64,000 bases of DNA from Plasmodiophora brassicae. Taxonomy: Eukaryota > Endomyxa > Phytomyxea > Plasmodiophorida > Plasmodiophoridae. Below, piece by piece: positions 63,435-64,000 of the stretch (its first letter is position 1; every line of letters starts with the position of its first letter). Position numbers and translations under genes: made by a program. The notes beneath the pieces are model-generated. The model worked only from the letters and a program-made list of their open reading frames with translations. It made no database searches and was not told the DNA's origin. Location of the stretch: contig JASFAU010000006.1 of NCBI GenBank assembly GCA_039704465.1, forward strand, positions 992,001-1,056,000, written 5' to 3'.

Positions 63435-64000
63435 ATGGCGTTGACGGAACTCTGCGAATTCATCAGTGAGGAGACGAACCAGGCTAGACTCACGATTGAC
63501 ACATTCGATGCACTGATGCCGGGCGCCCCGAAATGTGTGTTGGGAAGTTCACTCTGTGTCTTGAAAGCGACATTGCTAATATTGCTGCGCTCCAGGTGAC
63601 ATGGTGACCTGGGTCGACGTTATCAAAGCCGGTGTTCGTGCCATGCGGACCAAGGTCAACGCCACGTTTACGCTGGCGAAGCTGACCATGTGGACGGATT
63701 TCAAGCGATTACTGTCCACTGCAGAAAGCCGTATGCTCCACTGGGCGATACTTGTTTGGGTTTGTGTCTAAAGATCGGTGATTGGGCAGGTGGCAAATTC
63801 CTGTGCACAAGCAGGCTTGTCAACGTTGTTATCTCGACCCTGCTCGAGCATTTCGAGTCATACGTGGAGAATCCCAACCAAACCAGACTTCTTGGTCCAA
63901 TCGTGGACGCGCTTCGAATTGGTACTTCGTCAACAGCCATCGTCATCCCACGCGCTTGACTAATTTATTGTCTATCTGTTGCCAGTCATGAGTCCTATCG
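63435..64000 (+). CDS. Partial gene at the right edge, unidentified
   Basis: From ATG 63435 the frame reads MALTELCEFISEETNQARLT and TFDALMPGAPK. A likely intron of about 60 nt ends at about 63595, after which the frame continues MVTWVDVIKAGVRAMRTKVN and LAKLTMWTDFKR. Beyond 63720 the phase is uncertain and at least one more intron is needed. No family recognised. The 3' end is outside the window. Confidence 0.45.

Noticed and set aside
1..64000. CRISPR array, rRNA operon, prophage or bacterial operon structure.
   Set aside because: No regularly spaced repeats, no rRNA-like sequence, and spliced eukaryotic genes throughout.

Overview
The window is a gene-dense nuclear fragment from a eukaryote that builds a motile flagellum. 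The evidence for a flagellum is three axoneme or cilium-assembly genes: an outer-dynein-arm docking coiled coil of the ODAD1/CCDC63 type (10.7-12.3 kb), DPCD (30.6-31.4 kb) and a RIIAD1-like RIIa protein (62.3-62.6 kb). Genes are interrupted by very small introns. Every intron I could place by protein homology and reading phase is 48-70 nt, most of them 50-60 nt, and intergenic gaps are often 10-200 bp. The mix of flagellar genes, LMBD1-type LMBR1 protein, nicalin, Artemis, HEI10, an expansin-like protein and a SABATH methyltransferase would fit a zoosporic (flagellated) fungus or another free-living flagellated protist. The sequence alone does not settle which.

Layout. 0-4.6 kb: a complete, apparently very young Ty1/copia element (identical 142-bp LTRs, 5-bp target duplication) sits inside a glutamine-rich host gene. 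4.8-14.1 kb: LMBD1-like membrane protein, a small Cys/Ala-rich frame, a secreted BPL_N-domain protein, PDCD5, a poorly resolved protein, a four-helix membrane protein, the ODAD1-like coiled coil, and a membrane-anchored TPR-JmjC oxygenase. 14.3-22.6 kb: UTP20, a giant HEAT-repeat component of the small-subunit processome. 23.4-28.9 kb: SABATH methyltransferase, a TMUB-like ubiquitin-like membrane protein, a secreted expansin-like protein with a Ser-rich repeat tail and, divergent from it, a protein kinase that begins with a signal peptide. 29-41.7 kb: Pumilio protein, DPCD, a basic-tailed polytopic membrane protein, SLX1 nuclease, an unknown single-pass protein, CSN4, an F-box/ankyrin protein with a duplicated 5' end, and a 7TM receptor-like protein. 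42.2-64 kb: acetyl-CoA synthetase, HEI10, TRM5, nicalin, VPS16, POLD2, a KKXX membrane protein, CDC123, an Artemis-type nuclease joined to a BRCT domain, an RBR ubiquitin ligase, a small membrane protein, a decayed hAT transposon, the RIIAD1-like gene and a partial gene at the right edge.

How the genes fit together. Most are unlinked housekeeping genes: ribosome assembly (UTP20), tRNA m1G37 (TRM5), eIF2 assembly (CDC123), lysosomal tethering (VPS16), replication (POLD2), repair and recombination (SLX1, Artemis-BRCT, HEI10), ubiquitin pathways (CSN4, RBR, F-box, TMUB-like), ER membrane-protein biogenesis (nicalin) and acetate activation. The features I find most worth a second look are the Artemis-BRCT fusion, the signal-peptide kinase beside a secreted expansin-like protein, the TPR-JmjC membrane protein, the 7TM receptor-like protein and the recent copia insertion. 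I found no rRNA, tRNA or CRISPR. Exon boundaries given to the base were checked for GT/AG (or GC/AG) ends, reading phase and total length divisible by three. Where I say 'blocks' the junctions are approximate.
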